Positions 10,309-22,765 of a stretch of DNA of 42,301 bases are shown in pieces. The notes below the pieces were generated by a model. That model was not told the origin of the DNA, did not search any database, and worked only from the letters and a program-made list of their open reading frames with translations. Both the position numbers and the translations under genes were made by a program. The stretch's first letter is position 1, and every line of letters begins with the position of its first letter. Source of the stretch: Haplomitrium mnioides (lineage: Eukaryota; Marchantiophyta; Haplomitriopsida; Calobryales); NCBI GenBank assembly GCA_049999725.1, contig JBNGIS010015120.1, positions 76,003-118,303 of the forward strand, given 5' to 3'.

Positions 10309-10359
10309 GTTTGTGAACTTGACGTAAAACTTCTGAGGTATCACAAGTGAGCATTCATC

Positions 10360-11920
10360 ATGGATGGTTCACGATCTTCTCACTCTTCAAGTATGCAAAT
10401 TGATCTAACAATGGCTCAAATGTTTCAAGCTTTTGTTTTCTTTATGCAGCAACAACATGTGAGAGAGCGGAAGAAAGCAATGGCTACCAAAGCCTAGCAA
10501 TCTATTGTAGGGATTTTGGACCAATTTGATGGTCGTAATATCTTTAAATATATCAAGCTATATTCTTGAGAGATGGAGCTACACAAGGTATTTGAACAAG
10601 AAAGAATTGAGTTTTTTGAGCTTGCTGTTGTATCGGAGATGCGACACCAAGTGAGACGAATCATTCAAGATCACAAATAGAGTTGGGATAAATTTGTAGT
10701 ATAATTGAATGAAAAGTTTTCTTTGGAAGATGCTGATAGGATCACCAAGAAGTCATTCCTTGAGTGGGTAACCAAAAGCGATAAAGACTTAGTTGCCACT
10801 CAATTATTGCGAGAATTTGAGCAAGAATTTGCACAACTTTCAAGGGTTGAAAGACTCTCTTTGGCAACTGATAAAGTAGAGCTCTTTTTACAATCATCAA
10901 TTGGGAGTTTGCAAGCAGAGTTAGAGGTGTTACTTGAAGATAGAATAGAGAAAAATTAGCTGACTTCAGATTGGAAGAAGGTATGTGATTAGCGTATTAA
11001 CAAAAAGGGAGCTAAGAAGAGGCAAGGTAGTAGCTCGACCTCAAAATAGATTGCTACCACACATTATACCCCAGACACAACCAGCCATCAATCCAACTAG
11101 CACAACATTGAATGCAGCAATTCCAAAACCTTTAATCACTCCACAAAAGGATTTGATAGAGGAACTAGGAAAGGGGATAAATGATATGAAAATTCAGATT
11201 GCCAAATTGGAAGAAGCAAATGGTGTGACAAAAAATTGGTTACCAACAAGACCATGATTTGTGTAGCAATGTATTTGGTGTGATAGCACTGATCATTCAA
11301 AAAAAGAGTGCAATGACTTTGTTGTGAAGCTACGTACAGGAGTATTGTGTTGGAAAGAAGGAAAAGTTGCTCTCAAAGAGAGTAATGAGATCTTATGGAC
11401 TAATTTTGGGAAAGGAGGAACAAAAAAGTCATTGGAAGAGTTAATGGCTAAAAATACATCAACAACAATAGAAGCATCATCATATGCAGTTGGGGTAGAT
11501 GCTGGTTTTGGCCTACATGAGCAAGCAAGAGCTATTTGGAGTAGAGCTATAGACACTATGGTGAATGGGAAGACTTCAAGAGAGGAAAATTTGAGAACAG
11601 CAATAGTAACACAAAATGCTACAATATGGGAGGATCCAGTGGACACAATATCCATCTATGCATATATTGCACGAAGCCAGCATGAGGTATTGATTGAAGA
11701 GAAAAGAAAGAGAGATGAAGTTGGTTCCTCTGAAGAAAGATCTAAAAGATAGCTATGAGGAGATAAAACACAACCATCACAATTGACTCGTGAAGAAGTT
11801 ATGGAGGAGGTTGTAGTCGAGAAAGTGAGGGGCAAGACCAAAGAAAAGGAAAGGTAGCCAACCTACAAGCTGTAATCAGATATAGAAGCAGCTACACATC
11901 TCAACGGGGTTCTAGAAGAG
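10360..11920 (+). pseudogene. gypsy-2 gag
   Basis: The candidate ATG at 10360 is 52 bp after the LTR and opens a Ser-rich N-terminus (MDGSRSSHSS). A capsid-like stretch contains ILDQFDGRNIFKYIK, VRRIIQDHK and FLEWVTKSDKDL. A CCHC knuckle lies at 11270-11311 (C-IW-C-DSTD-H-SKKE-C). Downstream of it a frame from 11324 stays open for 142 codons into a charged linker. Stops at 10495, 10570, 10680, 10703 and 10959 and a frameshift near 10980-11260 break the protein. Its role would be to form the virus-like particle and package RNA. Confidence 0.85.
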
Positions 11921-12640
11921 AAGGTGTCAAATGCCAATGTGGAATTCACATTACGAGAGATTCTTGGCATTGCCAAGAAAGAGTTTCATGATGTGATAAT
12001 TGATACCACTAAGAGGAAAAGGCAGCTTATTACAGAAGTTGCAGTTGCACATACAATAGATGCAAGAGTGATGAAAGATGAAGAAGAAGCATTGGTAAAT
12101 TGTTGCTCAAATTTCAGAATCGACAGAAACCTGGATGACAAGGTAGCTAGCCATTGTTCAATTGATCATTACGCAAGAGCAACTACAGAGACCTTGATCA
12201 AGATAAGTGACCTTTCTAATCATGTTATGGCACTCATTGACCATGGTTCAGAAGTTAACATCATGCCAAAAAAGATCTACAATTGTGGGAAGTGGCCGAT
12301 CGACGTAGAGCATAGTTGGATGATTCAAGGTGCTAGCCATTCAAAAGGAAAATTATATGGAGCTTGTCTAGATGTGATGGTGAAGATTGGGGATGTGATT
12401 GTTGCTCAGAATCTATTTGTGCAAGAGGAGACTTCTTACCCGACCATTTTAGAGTAGCCATTTATCATAGCAGTTCAAATGGAGACAAAGATCTTAGATG
12501 ATGGCTCATCATATGCAAGAATAAGGAGTAAGGATGGGAAGAGGACAATTCAGTTCATAACAGTCCCAGCCAGTCGCGAAAGAATTAGAGACACCTTGCA
12601 AAATTATACACTGTCGAACATACGAGAGGAATTTACTAAT
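11921..12640 (+). pseudogene. gypsy-2 aspartic protease
   Basis: An open frame of 177 codons contains MALIDHGSEVNIMPKKIY, a retropepsin active site with D-H-G in place of D-S/T-G. WPID, ACLDVMVKIGDV and NLFVQEETSYP strands follow. After TAG at 12455-12457 the same frame continues into METKILDDGSSYARIRSKDG and FITVPASRERIRD, then loses recognisable family sequence near 12640. It would process the gag-pol polyprotein. Confidence 0.85.
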
Positions 12641-15600
12641 TTTTAATCAATACCACTATAGAGTAGGATTATGGTGGTATGGGAGAAATGGAAGGCTTGC
12701 AAAATTATGAAGATTCAGGTTTTTGAGAGCATAGTTCCTAACAAAAGGTCAGAAACAGCTTGAAGAAGTTCTTTTCTACGTGGTGGAGTAAGAAGGAAAT
12801 GGTAAAGCATCAGTTTTGTGTATAACAAGTGTAAAGTTGTAAAAGTTAAAGGATAAGAGAAAATTTTGGACATAATTGGCCAAGGAGAGAAGGCTAGGTG
12901 ATGAGGAAGTTCATTTCTTTTTTGAGAAGAAGAAAAAATATATATTTTTGGAAAACTAGTCTAAGTGTTGAGGGCCAGCCAACCCCTATCTATTTCTATC
13001 TATTGTATGTGTTGGTGGACAGCTTGCCTAGGAGCCAAGTGAAGTGTATCGAATGACAATTGTTGATGCCCTGAACTAGGTACATCCAGAGACAAGAAGA
13101 AGCGATGGCCTTACACCCCATAAGGGGCTGCCTCTTGAAAGGAGGAGATTGTTGAATGGTTATATAGTACTTCTAAGTTATTGGGAAACACTAATGGGAT
13201 ATTTGGAATGAATCTGGGAAGGCCACCTATGAAGAAATGCTTCTGTGAGGAGGAGGATCTCCTACGACAAAGGAAGGTGCAGCGTTGACGTGTAATGTGG
13301 AGGAAGAGATCAGTCCAGCAACAAAGATGAATCCTCTGCGAATTGAAATATGGAGAAGATTTTTGCGTGGAAGGAACATTACGTCATATTGAATGCATCA
13401 AGTTTGCGCATTCACGAGTTGGGAAGAGCCCTCCTGCGGGTTGCCAGTTGAGAGGTCCAAGAGGAATTCATGTGTGTGAAAATCCCCTGTGAACCCCTGC
13501 AAAAAAATTAAGGTGAAAGGAGGTCCTGACGATGAAGGTAAGTTACGAGGAGGTCCCAGGAAGAATTGACTTGCAAACAATCAACCTGTGGCAAAAATGT
13601 TATTTACGATGAGGATCTGCGAGGTGGCATGCGAATCGATTCCCAGTGGAGAGGAGCCTTACAAATTGAAGGAAGGATTGACCAACATTGAAGATTCCTT
13701 TGAAGAAATCAAATGTTGTGACAAATTTTAAGGAATAAACCCGCGTCGAGCGATTCCTGTTGCGATAAAGTGAAAAAAGAAGAACGAAGATACTTGGAGA
13801 AATTGATATGGAGAATTGAAGCAATGCTGCAAGTAGATCTGCGTGAGTACCTGGTACGAAAATATGGGGGAAGGAAATCGATCAGAGATGAACGATCGGA
13901 TAAAATGAAGGTTTGCAAAGGCCTATTGCGAAGTGGAAATCGACCGAGCTACCGCGCGACATGTTTGAAAATGAAAGTGGAATTTAATTTTAAAAGGAAC
14001 AAGTTTGATTTGAAAACAAAGGAAGAAAGGTTCGTGAGTCTGGAAGACAAATCAGAACCAAGTTCTCCAATGTGGGGTGCCCCAGTTAAGGGGGATCTGA
14101 GGTGAGTCCGAAGTGGGGATCCATAGGATTCGATGCGTATCCATGTGGGTATACGTTGTAGGAAGCCCCGGTTAAGAGGGTTCTGAGTGGGGTTACAAAG
14201 TGGAATCCTCAGTTAAAAGGGATCCGTTCTGAGGTATCCGATGGATCGTAAGCGCCGGATTGGAAATGCGAAATAGTGATTGGCAAAATGGTGATAAGCA
14301 AAGTGGTGACTTGTCAGCATTCTGCACAATTAAGGATTGTTGAGGAAGAACAACTATGCAGAGAAATTTGAAGGGCAAAGTGGCGCTTTATCATGGTTTT
14401 GGTGTTGATTATGGAAGTTGAACTGAACGTTTGAAAAGACGAAACAAATGCTCGGCAGAATCTGAAAAGTTCAAAAAATGAAAAAGGAGGAAATGAAGAG
14501 TTAGTGAAAGTTCAAAAATTAGCATAAGAACAATTGTTAGTAATTAGTTCTTATTGTGAGCAAAGTTAGTGTAAGTGAAAGCGAGTTGTTTAGCTTAAGA
14601 ACAAATTGTGAGTTGTTAGTTCTTATTGGAAGCTTCGGAAGAGAAGTAAGTTAGTTTTTTTTGAACTGTTACTTGTCAGTTGAGCAAGACATGGGGTACA
14701 AGCTTGATGGCGAGCTCTTGTTCTGCTAGTTGTCTCATTGTACATTGGTGCTTCAAGTAAAATTCATGAGATTCTTGTCTGTGAGGTCCTCTAGTCTTGT
14801 TGGAAATTGCAAATTCAAAAGGAGCAATATGAAGAAAGAACAAGGATTTGAAGTTAGAAGTGGTTGGTGAATGTTCTGCAGGTGTTCAATTGAAGAAATC
14901 ACACAGATTGCATTAGAGAGGTGTATGTTAGGGGGTACCTGAGTGTATTCTACTGGTTGGTCTGGGTTCTGAGTTCCAGGTTGTAATTTGTGGGAGGTTT
15001 AGTGGCAAGTCAATTCTAGTTTGAGTTCTGTTCTATTCTGTGTGTGTGTGTTAATGTGTTAAATTTTAAGAGAGAACCTTATGTGATTCTCCAATTAGAG
15101 GATGCTGATTGGTGGGTTGCATTAGAGCAATGATTGCTCAATATTGTGTAGGCCTATGGAATAGGTGGGCATTTCACAAACAAACAGAGTAGTGGGTGGT
15201 TGGAGGAACAGCAATTGGATGTGAGATCAAGAGGAACGTTCCATAGCTGAGTTCTCAGCATCAAGCTCTGGGTTGGAGTGGCCTGAGTATCCAGTTTGAG
15301 GGAAGTGAAATGGTGTAATGAAGGTAGGTACTGGAGTGTTGGTTTGAGAGTTTCAAGCAAGTTGGGAAACTGGTTGCCTGAGAACATCTCTGATACAACT
15401 CAAGTTTAAAATCAGCATGTACATCAGTTTTCTTATCCTAGAGATGTCAGTCATGCAACTTGTGTGACTCTTGGTTGTTGTTCTATGGTGTTGAGCAGTT
15501 AGAAGAGTTTATGTGTGGCTTTGTGGAGAGAGGGTTGTCAGACCTAGAGAAGGAGAGCGGTCCATCTCTGAACTGATAGAGTGCAATTTCAGAACTCTTT

Positions 15601-15830
15601 AAAGAATGTGGAAAGTTAGTAAAATCAATTTAAGAGCAGATTTCTATATAGATCTTGCGTGGTTCAACCTCTGGCTACGCTTTTTTGGGGCTGGAGTGCC
15701 ACTGCTGTGCTATGACAAGGTTGCAAGAAGTTTGTATAGGTTTTAGATGATGCAATGGTGGTACATATTCAGATTGAAGGTTTGTCAAGAGAAGACCGAA
15801 GGATTGAGAAAAAGAAAAAAAAAAACTAAA
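12641..15830. other. Unassigned 3.2-kb segment between protease and RT of gypsy-2
   Basis: There is no recognisable pol sequence here, although relatives have only a short linker at this point, so an insertion is likely. From about 13015 to 13148 a coherent frame (EPSEVYRMTIVDALN, PHKGLPLERRR) runs into a purine tract AAAGGAGGAGA and then TGTTGAATGG at 13150. This resembles the 3' end of an LTR element followed by an LTR start. The remainder is stop-rich, with three imperfect copies of a CCCCAGTTAAGGGGGAT-like motif (14080, 14166, 14207), a GTGTGTGTGTG tract near 15044 and an A-rich run at 15811-15827. No second LTR or target duplication was found. Confidence 0.45.
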
Positions 15831-17100
15831 AAGAGTGGGTACTTTGAGTGAGGTAGAGACTATTGATGGTGTGAATCTGGAACTTAGGGTGCAAGATATG
15901 TCAGAGGAAACATTGGAAGCAATTGGCAAGAGTAAACAAGGAACTCAAGATCAGTTAGTATAGCTACATTCTTGCGAGGTTTACTCAGTTATTGTAGATT
16001 TTCTACAACATGAGGCTCAAGTAGAGACCAAGTATAAAACAGTAGACAAGAAGGTACAACCTGTGGCACTATCTTTATCATTGGATTCCAAGTTGCAAGA
16101 GTTATAAGCTTCTAAAGAGAAAAGCTTGGAAGAGGTAGGGCAGATTGGTCACAAATTTATAGATGCTACATTTGAAGAGCTGAAAGTGGGGTCAAATGAT
16201 TTTCTATTGTCAATAGAAGAGATTGAATTCAAGGAAATGTTGAGGAAACACGAGACAACATTTGTATTTACAACAACTGAAATTGGGTGTGTTGATCTAG
16301 AGGTAGTGACACCAATGGTGATATTTACTGTTTCACATGCGCCATGAGATTTATGACCTATTCCAGTCCCTAGAATGCATCTGCCTAAGCTTATGGACTT
16401 GCTAAAAGAGAAGCTACAAATGAGGATTCTTGAACCATCCTTTGCGCCCTACTCGAATCGTTGGTTTACTGTTCCAAAAAAGAATGGAGGATTGAGATTT
16501 ATTCAAGATATACAGCTTGTCAACTAAGTTACAATCAAAAATACGGGAGTGGGACCTACAGGTGATGAATTTGTGGAAGCTTTTGCAAGTAGAGCTATTT
16601 ATTCCATTCATGATCTCTATTCAGGGTATGATCGATTCCAACTTGTTGAGGGGAGTAGGGATATCACCACTATGAGAACTCCAATAGAGCTAGTAAGGAT
16701 GTGCACTTTGCCATAGGGAGCAACAAATTTAGTTGCTCATATGATGGCGAGAGTTTATGCCAGAGAAGACAATGCCTTTCTTGGATGACCTTCCAATCAA
16801 GGGTTGTATGGAAGAAGGTAAAGATGAGTCCCTTAATCAGAGGGAGTGTCAAAGATTTGTTGCTGACCATATTTCATATTGTGACCAGATCTTATTGAGG
16901 TTGGAAGAAGTACACTTAACCATTTCAGAAGCTAAATCACTATTTAGAGTATGTGAAGTGGTCATTGTAGGACATTTGTGTGGATGGTATGGACAAAAAC
17001 CTGATCCAACTAAAGTGATTGCAATTCAAAGGATGAAGAGCACTTTGACTTTGACAACTGAAGTGCGCAGATTCTTAGGAGCGTGTGTCACCATATAGAT
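15831..17100 (+). pseudogene. gypsy-2 reverse transcriptase
   Basis: The pre-RT linker (TLSEVETIDG, VETKYKTVDKKVQPVA) leads to RT blocks: MRILEPSFAPYSNRWF, VPKKNGGLRFIQDIQ, IYSIHDLYSGYDRFQL and TTMRTP. The catalytic box FLDDLPIKG lies at 16778-16804, then LLRLEEVHLTISEAKS and TEVRRFLGAC. A frameshift lies near 16750, and the segment between GATNLVAHMM and the catalytic box is shortened. Stops near 16108, 16346, 16525 and 16713. It would synthesise element cDNA. Confidence 0.9.
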
Positions 17101-17700
17101 TCTTCATTTTGCACATATAGCAGATCCTCTTTATTCATTATTAATAAAAGGAAAGAAGTTGGGATGGGAAGAGGAGCAACGAGTAGCAATGCGACAATTG
17201 AAGGAAATCTTATCTTCACCACTTGTTCTTCAACGAATTTCATATGAAGGAGGCAAGCCAATAATGCTCACTGTAGATACAAGTCCTATAGCTATTGGAT
17301 GGGCTTTAGGGTAGGATGGTGAAGAAGGATAGCGGTATGCTGTGAGATTTGGAGCAAAAGTGTTGAGTGAGAGGCAAAGAAGTCATCCTCAAGTCAAAAA
17401 AGAGCTATGGGGAGCGGTGATGGCAATGAAAGCAGAGAGAGAGTATTTGATTGGAGCACCAATCATAGTGGAAACTGATTGCCTACCACTTCTTGGGATG
17501 ATCACCAATTGCACCATTCTAGATATTGCTATGCTACGATGGATTGCATATATCAAATCTTTTAATCTAGCATTCAAGCATGTTGCTAGAAAATAAAATC
17601 AAATTGCAAATATGTTGTCTAGAGCTCGATTTAAGAAGGAGGAAGAGATGATCAAAGACACGGAGGAGATTGATACTCAGTTTATTCTCAAGCCCAAAAA
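17101..17700 (+). pseudogene. gypsy-2 RNase H
   Basis: Acidic residues are visible in LTVDTSPIAIGWALG (Asp), QVKKELWGAVMAMK (Glu) and IVETDCLPLLGMI (Asp). The last block reads NQIANMLSRARF, with Asn where the family has Asp. Stops at about 17312, 17330 and 17594 interrupt it. It would remove the RNA template strand. Confidence 0.88.
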
Positions 17701-18100
17701 TGTGTAGGTGTTTATCATTTTCACTTCAGGGAGGATTTGTATGATGACAAATGGCTAGAAATTGAGTATTATCTCAACACTTTAACAAAAAAGTTGGAGT
17801 GGAGTACTCCTCAATTTTAGCAAATAAGAAAGAAGGCTTATTAGTACTTATTTCAAGATGGTTATCTTTGGAAGAGGACTAAATGTGGGAATGAAATGCC
17901 ACAACAAATTGTGACACAAATCAGTGAACAAAAACAACTATTGAAGGAATCTCATGAAAGCTTATGGGCTGGACGTCGAGGTATCTTTGCTACTCATGAC
18001 AAGCTTAATCAGAGGTATTGGTGGAAAGGTATGTACAATGATGTGGTTTCTTTTGTAGAGGCTTGTCCAACATGTCAAATATATTCAAAAAACCATCATA
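17701..18100 (+). pseudogene. gypsy-2 integrase, N-terminal part
   Basis: Contains the linker EDLYDDKWLEIEYYL and the zinc-binding region ending HDKLNQRYWWKGMYNDVVSFVEACPTCQIYSKNHH. The C-P-T-C pair is the second half of the HHCC domain. The frame stops exactly where TIR-2 begins at 18101 and resumes at 22796. Confidence 0.88.
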
Positions 18101-18126
18101 AACAACTGCTACTTTGAACTAGGAAC
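18101..18126. repeat. Left TIR of TIR-2
   Basis: Begins AACAACTGCTACTTTGAACT and continues AGGAAC. It is the inverted partner of 22766-22791 and is preceded by TSD CATA at 18097-18100. Confidence 0.92.
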
Positions 18127-18430
18127 AACTATTGAGTTCTTGTTTCATTTGATAACCACAAATTTCATTTTTTTTGCGATTTGGTATAAAAAACAATCTA
18201 TTTTATGTTTGTGAATTTGTTTTGCAAATAAATTTTTTAATAAATAAAAATTGGTTGATTTACATTGAGATTGTATTTAAAAAAAATTTCTATAATGAAA
18301 TTTTCAAGAAACAAGCATATTTTGTTCTTGAAATATTTCTCTAAAACTTCATACAAGTGTGAATACAATAAATTCATCAAAAATTGAATTAAACATATAC
18401 ATTTCATGAAAAATATATTCAATCAAACAT

Positions 18431-18815
18431 GGATGTCTATGTGCGGATGGACTTTGAATCGAAACCCTAGAACCAATGTATGAATAGACTCTGAACTGGA
18501 ACCCTAAAGCCTATGCATTTAGGGTTGTTGAAACCCATGTAGGTATGAACTTCAAACAAGAACTCTAAAGCCTATGCGTACATGGGCTTTTGAAGCTCTT
18601 GCACATATAGACTCTGAGTCGGAATGCTAGCTAAAAGCCAATATGAGCATGGACAACTAAATCCTATACATGCAAAGACTGTTAGAGCCTATGTGTGCAT
18701 GCATTGTTGAAGCTCATGCACGCATGGACTGTTGAATATCATGCGCGCATGGACTGTTGAAGATCATGCGTGCATGGACTGTTGAAGATCATGCATGCAT
18801 AGACTAGTAGCTCAC
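18431..18815. repeat. Left subterminal 25-bp repeat array of TIR-2
   Basis: Near 18722-18810 four units repeat at exactly 25-bp spacing (GCATGGACTGTTGAAGATCA plus TGCGT). Leftward the units are longer and more diverged. Each has a core such as ATGCGCGCAT, ATGCGTGCAT or ATGCATGCAT, fully or nearly palindromic. The stretch 18127-18430 is AT-rich subterminal DNA shared with TIR-1. Confidence 0.85.
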
Positions 18816-18827
18816 TAGTAAAAGTAA

Positions 18828-19065
18828 CTTGTTCATTTGGATTTAGAAGAGTCAAGTTTGCAGGGAGTAGGAGACATGCGCAATTCTCAATATGATGAAG
18901 TTGTGGGCTTCCAAAAGGTGGAAGACAAATGTAAAGTTGGGTTCCATAAGCAATGCCCAAGATGGATAGGCAATTTGTTTCCCCTCCAACTAGATTTACT
19001 AGACTACTGAAGACTTTGTTAGGAAAGTTTGCCTTGAGTTTCTTACAACAGTTAGCACTTGAGAG
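18828..19065 (+). pseudogene. Coding-like fragment in TIR-2 interior, family unknown
   Basis: A frame open from about 18828 gives 61 residues with balanced composition (LEESSLQGVGDMRN, DEVVGFQKVEDK, FHKQCPRWIGNLFPLQ) to TGA near 19012. In the same direction a further piece follows (EDFVRKVCLEFLTTVS). I do not recognise it. It could be a transposase exon or a captured host-gene exon. From 19066 to 20500 I see only short frames, two or three isolated minisatellite-like units (about 19685 and 20205-20310) and nothing assignable. Confidence 0.35.
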
Positions 19066-20529
19066 TAGAAAAGGACAATGACCTCACATAAGTGCAAGTT
19101 GCGAGTCAAAGAGCACTAGATTCAATATGTGGACAATGTTTTTTCTCTCCATTAAAAACAAACTAAATACAATACTCACTAAATCTTTACTTCATATATG
19201 GGTGAAAGACTAATCAATCTTTGCATTTGTTTATGGAAATAATAGTAGAATGATGACAGATAGCGACAATCACAAAGAGAATAAAGTAGCCCATCCAAGG
19301 CGTTGAGTTCCAATGCGCGCTGGCCATGAACAATGATTTTCAAAATCCTAGAAATTTTTCTTAAAATTTTCAACAACCACTTTATACTACAACCTTTCAG
19401 ACATTTTTCGTGAATGCTCTAACAAACGTTTATCTAAAATTGCTTGTCTTCTTTATTTGGAGTCTCAAAAGTGAAGGCTTAGACAAGAAACCTTGCTACA
19501 AGATAAGTAAACAATGTCATCAACACAAAGGTCCCCAATGCAACCAATATACTACATCACTTCCTTCTGTAGCTAAGATGGTACTAGTGCCCGTAAGTAG
19601 AGACTCTTTTTTTTCTCAAGCTGAGAACAATCACCTTCATTGTTGCACCAACTGCCATAATTTTTTGAGAATATGTACACCAGAATGCATGCGCAACAGA
19701 TGCTCTACCTGCACAAAGACGAAAATATATTTCGAGGTGACTAATTGAGGTAATCTATATTGATCAATTGACAAAACAGCTGACTTGAAGAAAGCCAACG
19801 TAAAAAGAAAAATTGCAAGAAAAAAGATTCCAAACAGAAAAAAGAATGACTGTCTATCAGCTAGAGCCTAAGAGCATATTCGATGAAAGAAGAAAATCTA
19901 GAGTTACCATACCAAAATCGACCCTAAGTGAAATATGTATAAAATGAAAAAATCTGAATGAAAAGAATGGTTGTAGGTGCAAAATTGAAGCTCACAATGT
20001 ATGCTATTGGCAAGGGGCACCTAAACATCTGCAAACGACAGACTTGTACGTTGTTTGAATGCAACGCCATAAGCTTATGAAGTCATCCTCTATTGTTTAT
20101 AACTGAAACTGCCATCCCACTGCACAATCTTTTGCAAATGCTCTTCTCCCCTCCCCTCGCACTCCTTTTGCCCCTCTCCATCTCAGAGCCACAAAACCAG
20201 ACTCCATGCGCGCATATGCTTCCGGATAAATCGGAAGACTATATGTGCATAGGATATGAAGTTAGGTCTTTGAGACCCCATACACGCATAGGCTCTCTGG
20301 AGTCTGCGTGCTTGGAATTCTTCAATATTGCATTGTTTGTTTTGCTGCATCTGTTCACAATGTAAGCAACGACTCTTTGGGCTTCTTCTAACACTTTTTT
20401 GATGAGAAAACTGCAATAAAAGTATTTTCTTGGAGCACGTCCAAAGAACTAGTGGAAACAAACTTCCTGCAATAGATGATGAACCTGTGATGTTTCTCAT
20501 GCATTAAAGCAACTTTGCAACCTTTGATG

Positions 20530-21335
20530 ATGCCTCAAAAATAGTAGGCAACATGATGGAAGATCGTTTGTATGAGCACAAGGGCCATATTTTATGTATA
20601 TTCTTAAACAAACTTATGTTGCCTTGCTTCCGCGACTAAGAATTGCACGTAAGGTATACTTTTAGTCTATTGTTTATGAGCTCGGGATTGAATGTTCAAT
20701 TGGTAGTGGGCCGCATTGTTCTTTGCAGATGCATGGTCCATTTGTGTGCATATAAAAAAAAACAACTGAACTTAGATGGAGGGTTGTGATCGTCTTAGCC
20801 TAACCGACAACATTTCATGTATAGATCTGCTAAAGGACAACCACCCTTTGCAAATTGTGATGCCAATGGATCAATTTGTGGAAGCAAAAGATACCACAAC
20901 TGTTCTAAGTGAGCTTTTAGCAACCATTTGAAAGAGGTGCATCTTTTAATATAGGGCGTACTTCTCTTGAATCTGAACATCAAATCTTCTACACAAGGAA
21001 GACACAAACAAATGGATTAGCTATAAATCATGGCATCCAAACCAAAGAGAGGCTTCCCAAATTTTTGAGGACATTTGAGGCTCAGTATTTGATGAAGCAA
21101 CACTACTCGCATATTGGGTTCTTCACATTGAAGGAGACTCAGATCTCTTTGGTGATCTTCTTGGAGAGAATGAGCAACAAGTGACTGTGTTTGCTGCCTT
21201 TCAGAATGGAGTCTTGTAATAAATCATTCAACTTATTGACAATTCTGCAACATGTGTTATAGCCTCCAGAATACTTCAATTTAGCTTCTTGTGATAAGAA
21301 GAATTTCATAGGAAGGAAAGCTAAGCCTTGACAAT
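20530..21335 (+). pseudogene. Coding-like fragments in TIR-2 interior, family unknown
   Basis: Several plus-strand pieces have protein-like composition. One at about 20535-20640 reads FDDASKIVGNMMEDRLYEHK; after it GTAAGG near 20650 could be a splice donor, with a TTTGCAG acceptor near 20730. A second piece at about 20817-20935 is Cys/His-rich (ANCDANGSICGSKRYHNCSK, then NHLKEVH). A third at 21080-21220 reads DEATLLAYWVLHIEGDSDLF. A fourth at 21265-21330 reads PPEYFNLASCDKKNF. Stops separate them. They may be exons of one decayed gene; no family is assigned. Confidence 0.35.
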
Positions 21336-21689
21336 GCATGCTTTACACACAACTACTAAGCTAAACATGTACATTTACATTTATGAAAAATAGTTTTAGT
21401 ATACTCATAAGGCTTGCATCTTTGTAGCTATGTTTTAATTCAACCAATATCTATTAATAAATTGGCTCTCTAAGACTTTTAAAACACACCATTTGAACTT
21501 TTTGATTTGTATGGATTTGGGTTTTACAACACCTCTTACAGCTTGCATTTTCAACATAGCCATAATTTCTCATCTACAAACTTTTACTAAAATGAAATTA
21601 GTCTTTGAAATGGAACATTTGCAACCAATTTGTAATCGAAAACCATTTTGCTCCTAAAACATTTTCTCGCTTGGATTTATGAAGTCCTT

Positions 21690-22345
21690 GCATGCAATGA
21701 CTACTAAAACTTCAGCGCATAGTTACTCCAAAGAGGAAGTTAGAACCCCCTACTTGCATGGATTCCAAGCAAAACTCAAAATCCCTCACACGCTACGACT
21801 AATGAAGCTTGTGCACTTAGAAATTCCGAAGCAAAACTTGTAGCCTTTTGCGGGTTTGTACTACTAAACTCTACGCACACCTGGACTCCAAATCAAAGCT
21901 CAAAACCCTATGCGTGCATGGATTGTTGAAGCCAATACACGCAGAAACTACTACAACCCATGTGTGTATAAGGTTTTGAAGTGTATGTGCACAAGGACTA
22001 CTAAAGCCTATAAGCACTTGGACTGTTGAAGCTTATGCACGCATGGATTGTTGAAGCCTATGCGAGCATGGACTACTAAAGCCTATGCACGCATGGGCTA
22101 CTCAAGCCCATGCGGGCATGGAATGCTGAAGCATATGTGAGGATGGACTGCTGAAGGCTATGCCCGTATAGACTAGTGAAGCCTATGCGAGCATGGAATG
22201 CTGAAGCTTAGATGTGTATGAACTACTAAAGCCCATGTGCGTATGGACTTTGAAGTCGATATCAAAACCCTTCACAAGCTTGGATAGATGAAGCGTAGGT
22301 GACTCTAACCTTCAAATTGTTACCCCAAAGCCTCTACGCGCTTGG
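21690..22345. repeat. Right subterminal 25-bp repeat array of TIR-2
   Basis: At least six consecutive 25-bp units between about 22030 and 22190, of the type GCATGGACTACTAAAGCCTA plus TGCAC, with more diverged and longer units on either side. Same repeat family and strand as 18431-18815. The sequence from 21340 to 21690 and from 22346 to 22760 is AT-rich with no gene. Confidence 0.85.
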
Positions 22346-22765
22346 GCTCTACCACAAATTTTGTGTTTAGTTTTAAGATAATTAGTTTATATTTGCAACA
22401 TGTCTACACGCATCTAAAGTTTGAGCTACAATTTTAATTTGAAAATGAATTAATTTTAAAAAAAATTGGAATTTTAAAGCATTGAAAAATTCTCTAATTA
22501 TGTTGCAAGTTCATATAAAAAATGACACAATTTTCAAAAATTTCAATGAATTTGATGTTCTTAATATTTTCACAAAAACAAAGAATTTCATTAAATTTTA
22601 CATGCAAATACGTCATTTCTATCAAACAGACTTGTTAAAAACACCAAATATCAAACAAAAAGTTTCTCTAAATTTTTTTTCCAAAAAAACCCTCATTTTT
22701 CTCCTTTTTTGAACTAAAAGTTGCTACTTTTTTTGAAAAAAAAAAATTCATGTTGTGAGTAGTAT

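Noticed and set aside
13398-14378. Several 60-110 codon frames on both strands
   Set aside because: No recognisable motif, overlapping each other, in a stop-rich region with no supporting neighbours.
19410-19748. Cys-rich 112-codon frame in TIR-2
   Set aside because: Cysteine spacing fits no domain I know, the frame includes a minisatellite-like unit, and no family copy supports it.
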